Source: Phocaeicola sartorii JCM 17136 = DSM 21941 (GTDB lineage: Bacteria > Bacteroidota > Bacteroidia > Bacteroidales > Bacteroidaceae). From it: a stretch of 64,000 nt of DNA. The stretch covers positions 1-64,000 of the forward strand of contig NZ_BAKM01000030.1 of assembly GCF_000614185.1 (NCBI RefSeq), read 5' to 3'. Made by a program: the position numbers and the translations under genes. The notes below the pieces were generated by a model. The model was given only the letters and a program-made list of their open reading frames with translations. It made no database searches and was not told where the DNA came from. This document shows positions 35,201 through 47,900 of this stretch, piece after piece (within the stretch, counting starts at the first letter, position 1; each line of letters starts with the position of its first letter).

Positions 35201-36242
35201 TTCCTTGCTCTTCACCGGCTTCGACCACGGCTATCGGAGCAGAAGCTGTAACTCCCGCCACCGGCGTGTTCTCATCCGAATACAGTTGGTTGGCATACAG
35301 TGAATAAACCATGGAATAACCTTTGGCGGCTTTCTTTCCAAGGTTGCGGATATCCGCATGGATTCTCAGCTCTCCGTCGGTATAAGTTTCATCCAGATCG
35401 GGAGTTGCCACCAGATCGCGTACATGCAGCCGGGGTACGGCTGTCAGGGCTACGGTGCGGTAGATGCCCGGCAGACGGAACATATCCTGCGCTTCCAGGA
35501 AAGAACCGTCCGAGCTGCGATAAACTTCGGCAGCCACAGTGTTGGTCCCTTTCACCAGGTAGCCGGTTATATTGAAACTGGCGGTGTTACGCGAGTTTTT
35601 CGAGAAACCTACGTACCGGCCATTGATCCAGAGATAGAAGAATGAGTCCACGCCATCAAAATGGATGAATACTTCTTTTCCGTCCCAGTCTTCGGGAACG
35701 GTGAATTCACGGCGGTAAGAACCTACCTCGTTACGCGCCTTGAAAGTAGTCCAGTCAGCCGGGGGAGTACGCATGACCCCTCCGCGCCAGTCGTCCACCG
35801 CTACTTTGTGCTGGAAAATCACAGGTTGGTTTACATAGATGGGGGTTCCATACTTTTGTGTCCCGTCTTTCTGGATCCCATAGATATTCCAACTGGACGG
35901 AACCGGAATGTTGTCCCATCCCGATACGTCAAACTCCGTTTTATAGAAATCCTCAGGTCGTTCCTCCGGATTTGGAACCCAGTTGAATTTCCAGTCTCCG
36001 TTCAGGGACTGCCAGTACGCACTGTTTTCAGGCAATACCTTCCGGGCACTTACCTTATCTTGGAAAGAGAAAAAATAAGCGTGAGGTTGTTCCTTGTTCA
36101 ACGCCAGGTTTCCGGGTGACTCCCATTCATTTCCTTCCGGAGTTTGTACCGAGGCATAGTAAAAGCCTTTCAAAGGTTCAGTCTTTGCATGGCTCTGCAT
36201 GGTAAAGCAGCATAATAATAAGCCGACTGCTAATTTTCGCAT
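32221..36242 (-). pseudogene. GH2 beta-galactosidase with CBM32-like C-terminus, one frameshift
   Basis: Two overlapping frames (34053-36242 and 32221-34098) form one enzyme of about 1,340 residues. Signal peptide MRKLAVGLLLCCFTMQSHA. Acid/base Glu is in IVIWSLGNEAGPG, and the nucleophile Glu in HISEYAHSMGNACGN; then come a beta-galactosidase small domain, a chitobiase-C-like segment near NKNAVILYTIGKSKAA, and a discoidin/CBM32 domain (WHSMYSVTVAKHPHWVDLDA). At about 34100, adding one G to a GGG run (AAATGGGCC to AAATGGGGCC) turns KWACTRT into KWGLYENGKE and joins the frames. It should cleave terminal beta-galactose from host glycans in the periplasm. Confidence 0.85.
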
Positions 36243-36277
36243 AATAGTTTATTGTTCTTAAGGTTAGAAATATTGTT

Positions 36278-36285
36278 CAAAAATA
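36278..36285 (-). promoter_or_regulatory. Candidate -7 box of the GH2 gene
   Basis: TATTTTTG on the - strand, 36 bases upstream of the GH2 start codon, matches TAnnTTTG. It lies after the terminator-like hairpin at 36368-36393, so this gene may have its own promoter. Confidence 0.4.
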
Positions 36286-36367
36286 CGATATTTATTCGGA
36301 TTGCGGAGTGGTATGAAATGTTTTTTATAGTTTTCGCAGTCAATTGCTCCGTTCGTTACCTATATGA

Positions 36368-36393
36368 AAGGGCGGACCCGCAGGCCCGCCCTT
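36368..36393 (-). terminator. GC-rich hairpin after the GH109 gene
   Basis: AAGGGCGG (36368-36375) pairs with CCGCCCTT (36386-36393), and the stem extends inward with GACC/GGCC-type pairs. It is 26 bases after the GH109 stop and 126 bases before the GH2 start. A TTTCATAT follows on the - strand. Confidence 0.65.
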
Positions 36394-36418
36394 ATCTTCC
36401 ATTCTTAATGCAATCACC

Positions 36419-37958
36419 TTATTCGGCCGCCCATTCTTTGGCTCCCCGTTCCTTCAGCGCGGCGGTGAAAGCCTTGGCTTTCTCCATGGCGGCGGCTTCA
36501 TCGGCAGGAGCGGCATACGCATGGCTGTAGCCTCTTACCTTATTCCATTCGCCCCGGGTGAAATCGGGAAAGGCTACGGCTGCGCAACCATTGTCCATAG
36601 AAAGCTCGCCCAGTTCGGCCAGGCAGCACCATTCAGCCAAATCGTACACATCCATATCGAGCGGCAATCCGTTTTGCAGACAATAAACCAAGCGGCTGTC
36701 CATTATGAAATCCATACCGCCATGTCCGCCCACTTCCTTGGCCATCTCACCATATTTCGTCAGGATAGGATGCCGGTATTTCTCCACCAAAGCAGCCATC
36801 TCGCATCGGGAAGGAAACCGTGCGAATTGAGATCGTCTATTTTAGGCTGCACGCCCGAAGCCACCAACTGATCGGCATCCAGCGCATAGCCTTCTACCGG
36901 ATATTTGTTGGCAAATCCCTTGGTACCTGTGAGCTGGTATAAGCGGTTGTAAGGCTGTGGAGTCATTACATTGTGCTGTATCTCAATCACTTTTCCATTG
37001 GCAGTGCGGATCATGGTCGTGGTATGGTCACCGTTGCGGAAACTATTGCACGCTGAATCGGTGGCAGCCTCGGCCAACGCCTTGCTACAACAGACTTGGT
37101 GTCCATAGCCGTCAGTGTTTCCATACGGTCTCCGCGGTGGATATCCAGCGCCTGCGCCACAGGACCGAGTCCGTGAGTGGCATACACATCGCCGCGATGG
37201 CGCATATTGTACTCCAGACGCCAGCCCAGCTTATCCTCTTCCCCGTTCTTCCAGTAATGTTTCCAGAAAGGGGCAAGGTTATGGATATAAGCGCCTTGCG
37301 CACGTATCACTTCGCCGAACACACCTTGTTGAGCCATGTTCAGGGTATTCATCTCGAACCAGTCGTAACAGCAGTTTTCAAGAATCATACAGTGCTTGCG
37401 GTTCTTCTCGCTCAAGTCAACCAGCTCCCAGCACTCTTTCAAGTTCATGGCAGAGGGCACTTCGATGGCCACATTCTTGTTGTTCTCCAGCGCGCACTTG
37501 GCTATCGGGAAATGATGCAGCCAGTCGGCGGCTATATAAACCAGATCAATATCTTCACGCTTGCACAGCTCTTCATATCCTTTCTCTCCCGAGTAAACAG
37601 CCGCTTTGGGCATAGACGCATTTTTCAGATATTGCTGGCATCTTTCGGCACGCTCCGGCTCATAGTCGCACAGCGCCACAATCTGCGTACCGGGAATGTA
37701 AGTGAAGCGTTCCACGGCACCCGGGCCGCGCATTCCCAGCCCTACGAATCCCACGCGCACCACTTCCATCTTGGGTAGTGCCAGACCGATGACGCTCTCC
37801 TGTCCGGCTGGACGCCCGGGGTTCTTTACCACGACTGTTCCTTTTTCCCATTGCCACTGTGTACCTTTTTCTGTAGTTTGCACACTGCCTGTCCCAGAGC
37901 ACGAGCACAGCAAGACTGCCGCACACGCGCCTGCCAGCAAGGATTTCATTTTCTTCAT
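36419..37958 (-). pseudogene. GH109-type alpha-N-acetylgalactosaminidase (Gfo/Idh fold), two frameshifts
   Basis: Three frames (37011-37958, 36760-37077, 36419-36799) give one protein of about 514 residues. Lipoprotein signal with lipobox LLCSCSG; a Gfo/Idh Rossmann motif GFVGLGMRGPG near residue 70; and family motifs ENCCYDWFEMNTLNM, HRGDVYATHGLGPVAQ and GGHGGMDFIMD. GH109 enzymes use bound NAD to remove alpha-GalNAc, as in blood-group A. Frame repair needs one added G at about 37072 (GTAGCAAGG to GTAGGCAAGG, giving VVGKALAEAA) and one at about 36798 (GCGAGATGG to GCGGAGATGG, giving PDAEMAALVE). The co-directional GH35 gene precedes it closely (28 bases). Confidence 0.83.
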
Positions 37959-37986
37959 CTTGTATAAATCAATATTTTATGATACA

Positions 37987-40322
37987 TTATTTTACAAACG
38001 GACGGTCCTTGACATAGACCTTATACGATTTAATGGCTCCCGGAGCATTCTCTTCCGCACGCGGCAAATAGCGGAAACCACTGACGGTATATTCCCCCTT
38101 CAGATCTATCACCAGCGAATGCGGATAACCGGCTCCACGAGCCGTGCTCCAGTAAGTGGACTCCTGCAGGTCATACACCTTGTCGGCGGTAAAGTTACCC
38201 CAGCTTGTGCTTTCACTGTCCGCATAGTCAATCCGCCAGTTCTGTCGGGAAAGAGTTTTGCCGTTCTCGTCCAGCAGATAAAGTTCGGCGATGGAAGCCG
38301 TTTCTTTTCCGTCCTGCGCACTCAATGCTTCCAGACAGAAATAGCTGCCTTTTACCGGACGGCTGAATTTCACTTCCTGCCAGCCGTTGCCTGCCGCCAG
38401 TTCTCCGGCGGCAACCGGTCTCTCACCTTTCAGGCTCAAATTTTCTCCCTCCTTGCGATGCGTGAGCGGTTCTTCCGAACGGAGCATATCCAGTATAGGC
38501 TGCTTTAGGCCTTTGATTTCCGCTTTGTCCGGTCCCAGAAGGTCGAGTACCACAATCTCGTTCTTTCCTTTCTTCAACCAGCATCCCGGCATGTAGAGTG
38601 TCTGCTGGGGACCGATTTCCCAGAAACGTCCGATGGCTTTTCCGTTCACCCAGACCATGCCCTTTCCCCAAGTCTGCATATCGAGGAATACATCTCCCGT
38701 TTCTTTCAGTTCAAACGAAGCGCGGTAATAGGCAGGACCTTCCTCCTTGTCACCTTTCCGGAAATCCTTCCGTGCGGCAAACGCGGCATCAGTGGGGAAA
38801 CTGTACACCTGCCAGCCTTTCAGTTCCCGGCTGCTCTCTTCGGTCAGCAGTTCCACTTTATCGGTGATACCTTTCCGGTCGTGAATGGCATAGTCGAAGT
38901 TGACACGTCCCATGGCCTCTACCAGGATATCCAGTTGCGTACCTGCTTTCAGTGCCGGCAATGTCAGGCTGTTTTCACTGCGACGACGGTCCAGACGTCC
39001 CAGCAACTTGCCGTCAGCATATACTTGTGCCCAGTCGTGCACCTCGTCCATCAGCAGCACGGTACCTTCTTTGATTTCAGGTAAGGTAGTGCGGTATAAA
39101 ATGGTTCCCCATCCCTGGTCGAAGTCCTCCATAGGCTTCACCTCTTCCGTTTCTTTGGGTTCCGGCAGATTCTCGAACAAACGGGCCGTCTCTTCAAAAC
39201 GGATGGCAGGTATCTCTATCAGCGGACAGGCTTGCGGAACATCGGGTATCACTTGTGCCGAATCGGCATATTGCATCAGCATTTCGCGCAACTTGTAATA
39301 TTTCGGAGTGGCCCATCCGGCCTCGCTGATAGGAGCATCGTAGTCATACGAACTGCACATGGCGGAATACGAAGGACAGTTGGCACCTCCCCAATGACCG
39401 AAGGTAGTACCTCCATGAGCCATATAAAGAGAGAAGGAAATGTTGCGGTCCAGCATGTCTTTCAAACCGGACACCATGGTTCCGGCATCACGTGTCTCGT
39501 GTTTGCGTCCCCAGTGGTCGAACCATCCGCTCCAAAATTCGCTGCACATCAGAGGGGAATCCGGGCGCGCTTCTTTCAAAGCTTGAACTGTGCGTCGATA
39601 TTGGCTCCCGTTCCGAAGTTGATAGTCCAGAGCAAGTCGTCCAGCCCGTTCAGCTGAAAGGTGGAACTCCAGTCGCACTGGAACAGGGGTACGTCCGTGA
39701 AGCCTGCGCCACGCACAATGTCACGGATATTGGCTATATATTCTTTATTTACGGCATAACCTCCATATTCGTTTTCCACCTGCACCATGATGATGTTTCC
39801 ACCACGCGGTGCCTGCAAGTCCGCCAGTTGCTTTCCTATCTCGTTCATGAAAAGCTTGGTGCGTTCCAGAAAATAGGGGTCGTTGGTGCGCAGCTGGATG
39901 TCTTTCTTCTTCAGCAGCCACCAAGGCAGCCCTCCCATTTCCCACTCCGAACAGACATAAGGGCCGGGGCGCAGCATGATGTACATACCGTTCTTCTGTG
40001 CCAGGCGACAGAATTCGGCGATGTCGTTCTGTCCTTTGAAATCGAATTCACCGGGGCGTTGTTCGTGAATGTTCCAGAAGGCATAGATGCAGATGGTGTT
40101 CATGCCCAATGCCTTGCACATTTGTATGCGGTGTTCCCAATACTCGGCGGGAATGCGGGTATAATGCATTTCCGCCGCTTTGATGACGAAAGGTTTGCCA
40201 TCCAGCAGGAAGGTTTGCTTTCCTACCTCAAAGGTTTGCGGCTTATTTGATGGAGAACATCCCATAAATAACGTCGTTATGAGAAGAGCCGCTCCAAGAA
40301 TACATGATCTTAATAAATTCAT
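37987..40322 (-). pseudogene. GH35 beta-galactosidase, one frameshift
   Basis: Two frames (39576-40322 and 37987-39678) give one lipoprotein of about 778 residues (lipobox TLFMGCSPS). The family GH35 acid/base Glu is in MVQVENEYGGYAVN and the nucleophile in LMCSEFWSGWFDHWG. The C-terminal part has jelly-roll and discoidin-like sequence (VWVNGKAIGRFWEIGPQQTL). Repair requires one G at about 39580 (AAGCTTTG to AAGGCTTTG, giving QFKALKEARPDSP). It lies inside the PUL between the GH109 and second GH2 genes and should release terminal beta-galactose. Confidence 0.87.
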
Positions 40323-40343
40323 AATGTATAATTAATTGGAAGT

Positions 40344-42795
40344 TTATTTCAATTTCAATTCGCTTTTCGTTTCAATATTTCCCGATACCGCCTTCATTAC
40401 AAGCACCGGAGAATCAGTTGTCGCTACTAGAAACGACGCGACACCAGCTTCCGCTTTTACTTCAGCCGGACCGCGCAACTCACCACCTTGCAACACTTCT
40501 AGTTTTACTTCCCGTTTATTTTCACCAAAACAATCTGTACCTTGCCTGTCTTTCAGATGAACATAAACAATCAGTAAATCGTCTGCAGAAGCAGGCACTC
40601 CACTTTCAAAGTACGTAATATCCATAGCTTCAACACTGCCGGGAGTACGTACCATGCATTCGGCCACAGCCTTTCCGTCCTTATATCCCACAGCCTTCAG
40701 CTCTCCTTGCTCCCATTTCATGTTGAAAAAAGTAAAAGGAGGAAGTTGATATTCGTAGCGTTCCCACCATCCGGACGGGATACATAGTCCTCTGTAGTCG
40801 GTTTGTCATCCGGATGCCGGCGTGCCACTACCCGGCCGTTAAGCCAGACTTCCACTTCATCTACATTGCCATATACCTGCAACGTATCCGAAGCGTTTTC
40901 CATCCAATGGCTGTTGATAAAGACCTCATACGGCATAGGGCCTGCAGGTGTAAATCCACCCATCGGAACTTGCGTACGGAAGTAGGATAACCCCAATTTA
41001 GGCAAACGGAAAATATCGGCCAAACCACTGTAGCAGATATTGTCGCAGCATCCCCGGTTGTAATCGTGCATGCTCCATACCGCACCACCGATAGTCCACG
41101 GATAGTAAGCGCGATAGCGGTTGTGACTCCACTGGGCGTTCCACGCATTCTGTACCAAAGCACGGTCACCATCTCCGCGGGTCACACGACTGGTGCTATA
41201 GTGGCCGCCAAACTCATAATCGTAATACTCGCGGATAAAGCCGGGCTTCCGGGTCTTATTGGGACGGTTGTATCCTTCTTCCCAGTCATTATAGCAAACA
41301 TCAAAACCATCATATCCATATGTATCTCCCGATGTATAGCATTGGTCACCCGGAAACTCCTCATGGGCAGTCCGTACGGCCCCGTCTTTCCATTCTTTGG
41401 GTGGCCATGATTCATTCAGCGTCGTTTCCCACATAATGATGGAAGGATGATTACGGTCACGGCGTATCAAGTCACGTATATCTTTATATGTGTGATCTAC
41501 AAAGTTCTGCGCCTTGTTAAAAAATTGCCACCCGGGAATAGGCTCTATAGCCAGCAACCCCAGCTCGTCACAAGCGTCTAACACCGACGGATCTTGCGGA
41601 TAATGCCCCAGACGTACGGTATTGAAACCATTATTACGGATTTGGTACATATCGCGATATTGCGCCTGGTCGGAAATGGCGTTGCCACATAAGGATACTC
41701 CTGATGGCGGTTGCTCCCTTCCAGTTTCAACGGTTTGCCATTGATGACAAATCCCTTCCCGCGTGTCATTTCAATACGGCGTATTCCGATACGCGTATCT
41801 TCGCGGTCAGTCACCTTTTTTCCGTCCAGCACCTCTGTACGTAACACATAGAGGGCGGGGAAATCCGGAAACCACAGTTTAGGAGAAGCCACCTTGAACT
41901 GCTGTACACTATATGCGGTGACACCACCTGCCACAACGAGCCTGCCTTCCACTGAAACCACTTTCTTATTGCGTCCCTTTTCCTTGCTCCATTCATAAAG
42001 CGTATGGCGTATAGTGATATTTTTCCGTCCGGCAGTCTTATTTGCCACTTGTGTTTTTACATTCACTTCGGCCTCTTGTTCCGACACTTTAGGATAAGTG
42101 ACAAAAATGCCTCCTCCAGCCACTTCATCTGCCATGATGGGGTGGGTGATATGCACAGGCTCATTGACGATGAGATTAACATCGCGGTACAAACCTCCAT
42201 AGTAACAGAAATCTAATGTTTCCAGCGGCTTTCCAGGAGGTATGAGAGGATTGTTGCGGTTATCCAAACGAACCAAAATCTCGTTGGCGCGATCAGCATG
42301 AAGCATACCAGTGACATCTACTATAAATGGAGTGTATCCACCCGAGTGTTGCATCAGATGCTTGCCATTCACCCACACATCAGCCAAGTGCATGGCTCCC
42401 TCAAACTCCAGCCACAGTTGTTTGTCTCTATCTTTTTTGTGAATATTGAGTTGTTTACGGTAATAGCACACGCCCTGCCACTGTTGCAGTACGACAAGCG
42501 GCTCGACAAATGGAGTATGCGGCAGGCCGACACGTTCCCAGGCAGCTGAAGAAAGCTGGCCAAACTCCATCCTTAATGTATCGGGATGTATCGCCAAAGC
42601 TTTATTTTGTGCTTCCACATGCTGAATATTGAATTGAGAACTCCAATCAGAGCCTTGGTTCTTGATTTCAACTTGTCGTTGTTTTTCGTTCAGCCGTTGG
42701 AATTCCCATCCAGCATTTATTCTTGTATTTTGTGCATGAAGTGACAAAGCAATGAACAAACCTGATATAATGGCGGCAATCGGTTTTTTTTTCAT
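40344..42795 (-). pseudogene. Second GH2-family glycosidase, two frameshifts
   Basis: Three frames (41578 upward, 40718-41650 and 40344-40721) make one protein of about 817 residues starting at ATG 42795 (MKKKPIAAIISGLFIALSLH signal). Acid/base Glu is in IIMWETTLNESWPP; candidate nucleophile in GFIREYYDYEFGG. One added G at about 41685 (GTGGCAAC to GTGGGCAAC) gives PYVGNAISDQAQYRDMYQIR; one at about 40770 (GGTGGGAACG to GGTGGGGAACG) gives DGGERYEYQLPPFTFFNMKW. The exact substrate is uncertain: beta-galactosidase or related GH2 activity. Confidence 0.82.
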
Positions 42796-42886
42796 GATAA
42801 TATAGTTAAAGGTTTCCCTTTTCAATTAATAAATTCCCTCCGGAAACACCTTATAGAAGCACCCGGAGGGAAAATAGGAGGAAATG

Positions 42887-44896
42887 TTATTTTTCAGCCG
42901 GCATATCCGCAGTTGTAGGCCAATAAGGATTCTGGTACAAAGGAGACAGCTCAACAGAAGCATGATCCGGTGCGGTCAGCAGGAACTGGCGGATAGGCAT
43001 CGGTTGTAAGTAATGCGCCATTTTCCAAGTATAACCGTTTCTGTACAAGTTTCCGGAAGTCATGTTTTTCTCATACGGACGGAGATATTCGCTTAATTCC
43101 GGGCTGGATACATTGGCCGAAGAGCTGCCGTCGCTGACCAGGCTTTTGGGATCATACCATTCCTGCATCGGGCTGTTCCAAAAGCGGAATCCTTCTACAT
43201 GGTAAGGTTCGTCCATCATCTGGTCATAGGAACGCCAGCGCGCCAAATCATACGATCTCAATCCTTCACCCAATAATTCACAACAACGTTCACGACGGAT
43301 GTTGTACATCACAGGGTCGGTCAGCTGCTCGCCGGCCGAATAAGACGCCCAATCGCTTTTTTCTTTGGAAAAGTCCGTTGCGGCAATCGTGGTCATCGGA
43401 TCTACCGCGTCACCCGAGAAGCCAGCGGCGGTGCGGACTGCTTTCCAGTATTCCAAAATGCGTCCCGAGTTTATATTTCCGGTCAACTGATATTCCGCTT
43501 CCATATAAGTCAGCAATGCCTCAGTGGCACGGAAAGAGATGGCCCCGTTATAAGAATAGAGGTTTTCGCACAATGCCTTGTCAAAAGTACCCCCTTTACG
43601 GAGTGAGTAGCCGGTGGAATACCCTTTGTCACCATTACCGTTCAGGATGTTCGGATAAGGCTCTACCGGTACGGCGTGGGTCACCGAAGCGTCCATGTTC
43701 TTGAAGACGTTCTTCTGTCCGGGTTCTTTCAGGAAGATGGACAGGCGCGGGTCTGTATATTCACGGATACTGCCTATGGTAGAGTCATCGTAAGTATAAC
43801 CATCATGCTGGGCATACCAAGGTTTTCCATCCTGCATCACGAAACGTTCTACACCGTTGCGGGTTACTCCTACGCCCCAGTTTCCAAACTGTACGCCAAC
43901 CTCAGAACTATGCACCACTTCCTTGCTCTTGTCGTAGGCTCTCCACATCAGGATGTCGGGATATACAGACATATCCACCGCGCCGAACATATAGAAATAA
44001 GGATTCACATCCCCTTCCTCTTGAGGAACGATACCTGTATTCTGAGTCAGGACACCTTTGTATTTCTCTGCGATTTCTTCCGCGCTTTCGGCCGCTATCC
44101 GGAAGAAATACTCGCTCTCGCTGTCAACACTTCCCGACGGATATTCGTAACCGGCATTGTAGTCCTTGGCTTTTCCGGGCCATCCTTCGCCATTGGGAAC
44201 AAACGGAGTGCCTTTGAAGTACTTCAGCCAGGATCCCTCGAACAGAGCGACACGGGATTTGACCAGCGTAGCCACATCTCTCGACACACGATTGCGCATG
44301 GGGTCAAAATTGTCTTTCAAATAAGTCCGGGCAGTATCCAGATTGGCAATGATAAACCGGGCGACCTCATTGCGCGGACGACGTTTGCAAGCGGCAACCA
44401 ACGCCGCTTCATCATCGGGCAGAGCTTCCGTCAGGATAGGAAGGTCTCCCCAATTCCGCAACATGGAATAATAACGATAGGCACGGAAGAAATAGAGTTC
44501 TCCTATATATTGCTCTATGTTACGGGCGCTTCCTTTAATTTCTCCTTTGGCATAGCGATCCAAGGTCGTATTCAAGGAGTAGTTAACGCTCCGGATGGTT
44601 CCCCAGTCCCAGTTGCTGTTGCCCATACCTACTTTCCATTGCCCCTCGGCATACTTTCCGTCGGCATACATACCAGTCTGGATATCGGTAGCCCCGTCGG
44701 AGAAAGCGCCTAAAGTGGAAGGAGCCACACTGGTATAAAAGCCGTTGGCTATAGCTTGTATCTGGTCATCCGACCGGTAATAGTCTTCCGGTATGACGTA
44801 AGAAGGGGGTTCTTTGTCTAAAAAGTCCTCACAGGAAACTAATGTTGCCGACAGCAACAGTGCGCTTGATAGTATTTTAAATGTTTTTATTTTCAT
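42887..44896 (-). CDS. SusD-family outer-membrane glycan-binding lipoprotein
   Basis: A 669-residue RagB/SusD protein with lipobox LLSATLVSCEDFLDKEPPS, the usual SusD start. TPR-like helices follow, and the C-terminal QPMPIRQFLLTAPDH and NPYWPTTAD segments are typical of the family. It sits 10 bases after the SusC gene and forms the surface lid that hands oligosaccharides to the SusC channel. It fits a galactose/GalNAc-type host glycan PUL by its enzyme neighbours. Confidence 0.93.
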   Translation of the reverse strand: MKIKTFKILSSALLLSATLVSCEDFLDKEPPSYVIPEDYYRSDDQIQAIANGFYTSVAPSTLGAFSDGATDIQTGMYADGKYAEGQWKVGMGNSNWDWGTIRSVNYSLNTTLDRYAKGEIKGSARNIEQYIGELYFFRAYRYYSMLRNWGDLPILTEALPDDEAALVAACKRRPRNEVARFIIANLDTARTYLKDNFDPMRNRVSRDVATLVKSRVALFEGSWLKYFKGTPFVPNGEGWPGKAKDYNAGYEYPSGSVDSESEYFFRIAAESAEEIAEKYKGVLTQNTGIVPQEEGDVNPYFYMFGAVDMSVYPDILMWRAYDKSKEVVHSSEVGVQFGNWGVGVTRNGVERFVMQDGKPWYAQHDGYTYDDSTIGSIREYTDPRLSIFLKEPGQKNVFKNMDASVTHAVPVEPYPNILNGNGDKGYSTGYSLRKGGTFDKALCENLYSYNGAISFRATEALLTYMEAEYQLTGNINSGRILEYWKAVRTAAGFSGDAVDPMTTIAATDFSKEKSDWASYSAGEQLTDPVMYNIRRERCCELLGEGLRSYDLARWRSYDQMMDEPYHVEGFRFWNSPMQEWYDPKSLVSDGSSSANVSSPELSEYLRPYEKNMTSGNLYRNGYTWKMAHYLQPMPIRQFLLTAPDHASVELSPLYQNPYWPTTADMPAEK

Positions 44897-44906
44897 GACA
44901 AATGGT

Positions 44907-47900
44907 TTATAAGGTTATGTTTAATCCGAATGACAAGGTTCTGGACAATGGATAGCCCATACCCGAATATCCGCCTGTAATGGTTTCCGGGTCGTACTGT
45001 TTGTCCACACCGGTTCCGGTCCATAAATTCTCGCCGGAGAAATAAACACGGAGGTTCTTGATTCCCCAACGCGAGCTGATCGCGACAGGAATGGTATAGC
45101 CCACCTGCAAGTTCTTCAGACGGATATAAGCGGCATTCTGCAAATAACGGGTCTGTGTATTCAGATTTTTCCCATTATACAACGGACGGGGTAAATAGGC
45201 ATCGGTATTGGCCTGCGTATAGCCTTCTCTCACCGACCATGTGTTCTCATCGCGGAAATAGTCACTTACGGCCTCCAGACCGGCTGCTTGCCACATGCCG
45301 TCACCATTGGCGCCAAAGGTATAGACACTGCCGTTCCATACATCGCGTTTCATGACGCCTTGGAAGAAAGCGCGGAAGTCAAATCCTTTCCAGTTTGCGT
45401 TCAGATCCAGACCGAACAGATAGCGCGGGGTGTTATTGCCTATCACGCTCAAGTCGCCCGAGTCTCCCAGCACTTCCGAACCGGAAGAAATTTTTCCGTC
45501 ACCGTTGATGTCGGCATACATAATGTCACCGGCTTTCCAGTCCGAACCCAATGCATCCTGTCCTCCATTGGGCAGTGTAGCCAAATGCTGCTGCATTTCT
45601 TCGTCCGTACGGGCCAGCCCTTTGGTGGTGTATCCCCAAATTTCTCCGATATAGCGTCCGGTGATGTAGCTCCAGATATCGTTCGTCGGATTGTTGGGGT
45701 ATCTGGTAATTTTAGCGCGAGAGTCGGAAAGGTTGAAATTCACTCCATAGCTCAATCCATTCTGGAGCTGGTCTCTCCAACCGACAGTCAACTCCCATCC
45801 CAGGGTACGTAAGTCGGTATTATTCGTGTAAGGCACTCCTGTACCCAGTATGGCGGGAAGCTCGGGAGCATAGCCCACCATGTCTTTCGTATTGCGGATG
45901 TAATACTCCACAGAACCGGTCAGACGATTATTGAACATTCCCCAGTCTAACGCCACATTCATGGATTGGATTTTTTCCCATCCCAGATCTTCGGAAACAA
46001 GTCCCGGAGCGTATGCGGTATTGGGGCGTTTGCCGTTCATCAGCCAATAACCGTTGGACGCACCTACACTCATGGTCTGATAAGTCTGATACCAGTTGCC
46101 GGTATTCTGGTTTCCCAATGAACCGGCGGAAGCACGCAACTTCAGCATCCCTACTACATTGGTCAACGGTTCAAAAAACTCTTCATGGGCGATGTTCCAT
46201 CCCACAGATACCGAAGGAAACACTCTCCAGCGGTTGTGCGACCGGAAGCGTGAGGTACCGTCGGCTCTGACATTGCCTTCGAACAGGTATTTGTCATTGT
46301 AACTATAGTTCACGCGACCGAAGAAGCCGGCAGTAGCCCATTCATTACGTGAGCCATATACAGATGGGGGTATTTCTGTTCCGTCAGGGCCAAGACCGGT
46401 AGTCATATCGATTTCGGATTTGTAGCTGAACATGATGCCGTCCCGGGTCAGGCCGTATTGTTTCTCTTTCAGTTCTTCTGCTTGAAAACCAGCCAGTACA
46501 TGGAAGTTATGGCGTTCATTGAACAAGTGAGTATATTCCGTATATGCTGAGAAATTATAATAATTGTTCTTATACAGACCCTCGTGCACCTCAGACTTGT
46601 CGGTAAGGGGAACAGGGTCTCCATTTGCATTGTGGTTGTAAAACTGCTGCAAGTCCCAGTGTTGGTCGTTGGCGTAAGTATGGTAACTGAAATCAATGTG
46701 CGTGATCCAGTTTTTTACAGGTTCTATTACAAAGCTTGCCTGATGGTAAACATTGTCGTTCTGCGATTTATCCACTCCTCCTTCTGCCAGTCCGAGTATC
46801 GGTGACGGAGAGGAATAATAATATCCGTTACGATCAAGAACCGGCAACACAGGCCATCCCTGGCGTGCTATATCGCGATATAAGCTAGAAGTCAGTGTGG
46901 CGGGACGTTTATAGTCTTTGCGTACAAAACGGACTGAGTAATTGAAACGCAACCAATCAGTGAGTTCGGAACTCACCTTGAGCATGGCATTGTAGCGGTC
47001 CAGTCCCTCTTCTCCCAAATTCATGAATCCGCCCTGGTTCAAGTAATTCAGAGAAGCATAGTAATTAAGCTTCTTGTTTCCGCCGCTCAGGCTGAAGTTA
47101 TGTTCTTGTGAAAAAGTCCATTTCTTGAATATGACGTCAAAGTAATCTTCATCATTGATACCGTAGGCATAGCCATCCTGCCACAGTCCGCTTCCATCGC
47201 CACGCTCCGAGATGGAATACAGGATGGTACCGTCACTTGTGACACGCTGGCCGGGGCCGCAAGGTGTCGCATTGTGATAGTCTACCAGTTTCTCCATACG
47301 GTCCGGCAGGAAATAAGCGCCGCTTCCCCCATTAGTCTTGGTATCGTTCATCCAGCTGGCAAAATCAACGGAATTCATCATGTGGTTCATGTTGATAGGG
47401 TTGCCGAAACGGAAACTGTTATTGTAGTTAATGGTTACCTTGCCTTCTTCACCGCCCGACTTGGTGGTGATCAGAATCACTCCGAACGGCGCACGAGAAC
47501 CATAAATGGAAGAAGCCGCCGCATCCTTCAATACAGAGATACTGGCAATATCCTGAGGTGAAATGGTATTCAAATCGCCTTCCAGCCCGTCAATCAATAT
47601 CAACGGTGAGCCGCTGGTACCCTGTCCGATGGTGGTTGTACCACGTACATTGATGCTCGGTGTATCTTCCAGACTACCATTGGACTGCGTAATCTGCAAT
47701 CCCGGAATCATACCTTGTAATGCTTGGGTGACATTGGCTACCGGGCGTTGCTGAATCTCTTCGGCCGAAATTACACTGACAGAACCGGTCAAGTTCACTT
47801 TCTTCTGGGTACCGAACCCCACAACCACCACTTCGTCCAGCATCTGGTTGTCCTCTTTCAAGACAATTTGAAGCATCTCACTGCCCTTGGGCTTTATGGT

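Noticed and set aside
36419..37077. Two short genes after the Gfo/Idh gene
   Set aside because: They are the missing C-terminal parts of the same GH109-type protein in other frames.
43676..44713. 345-codon open frame on the + strand
   Set aside because: Antisense shadow of the SusD gene.
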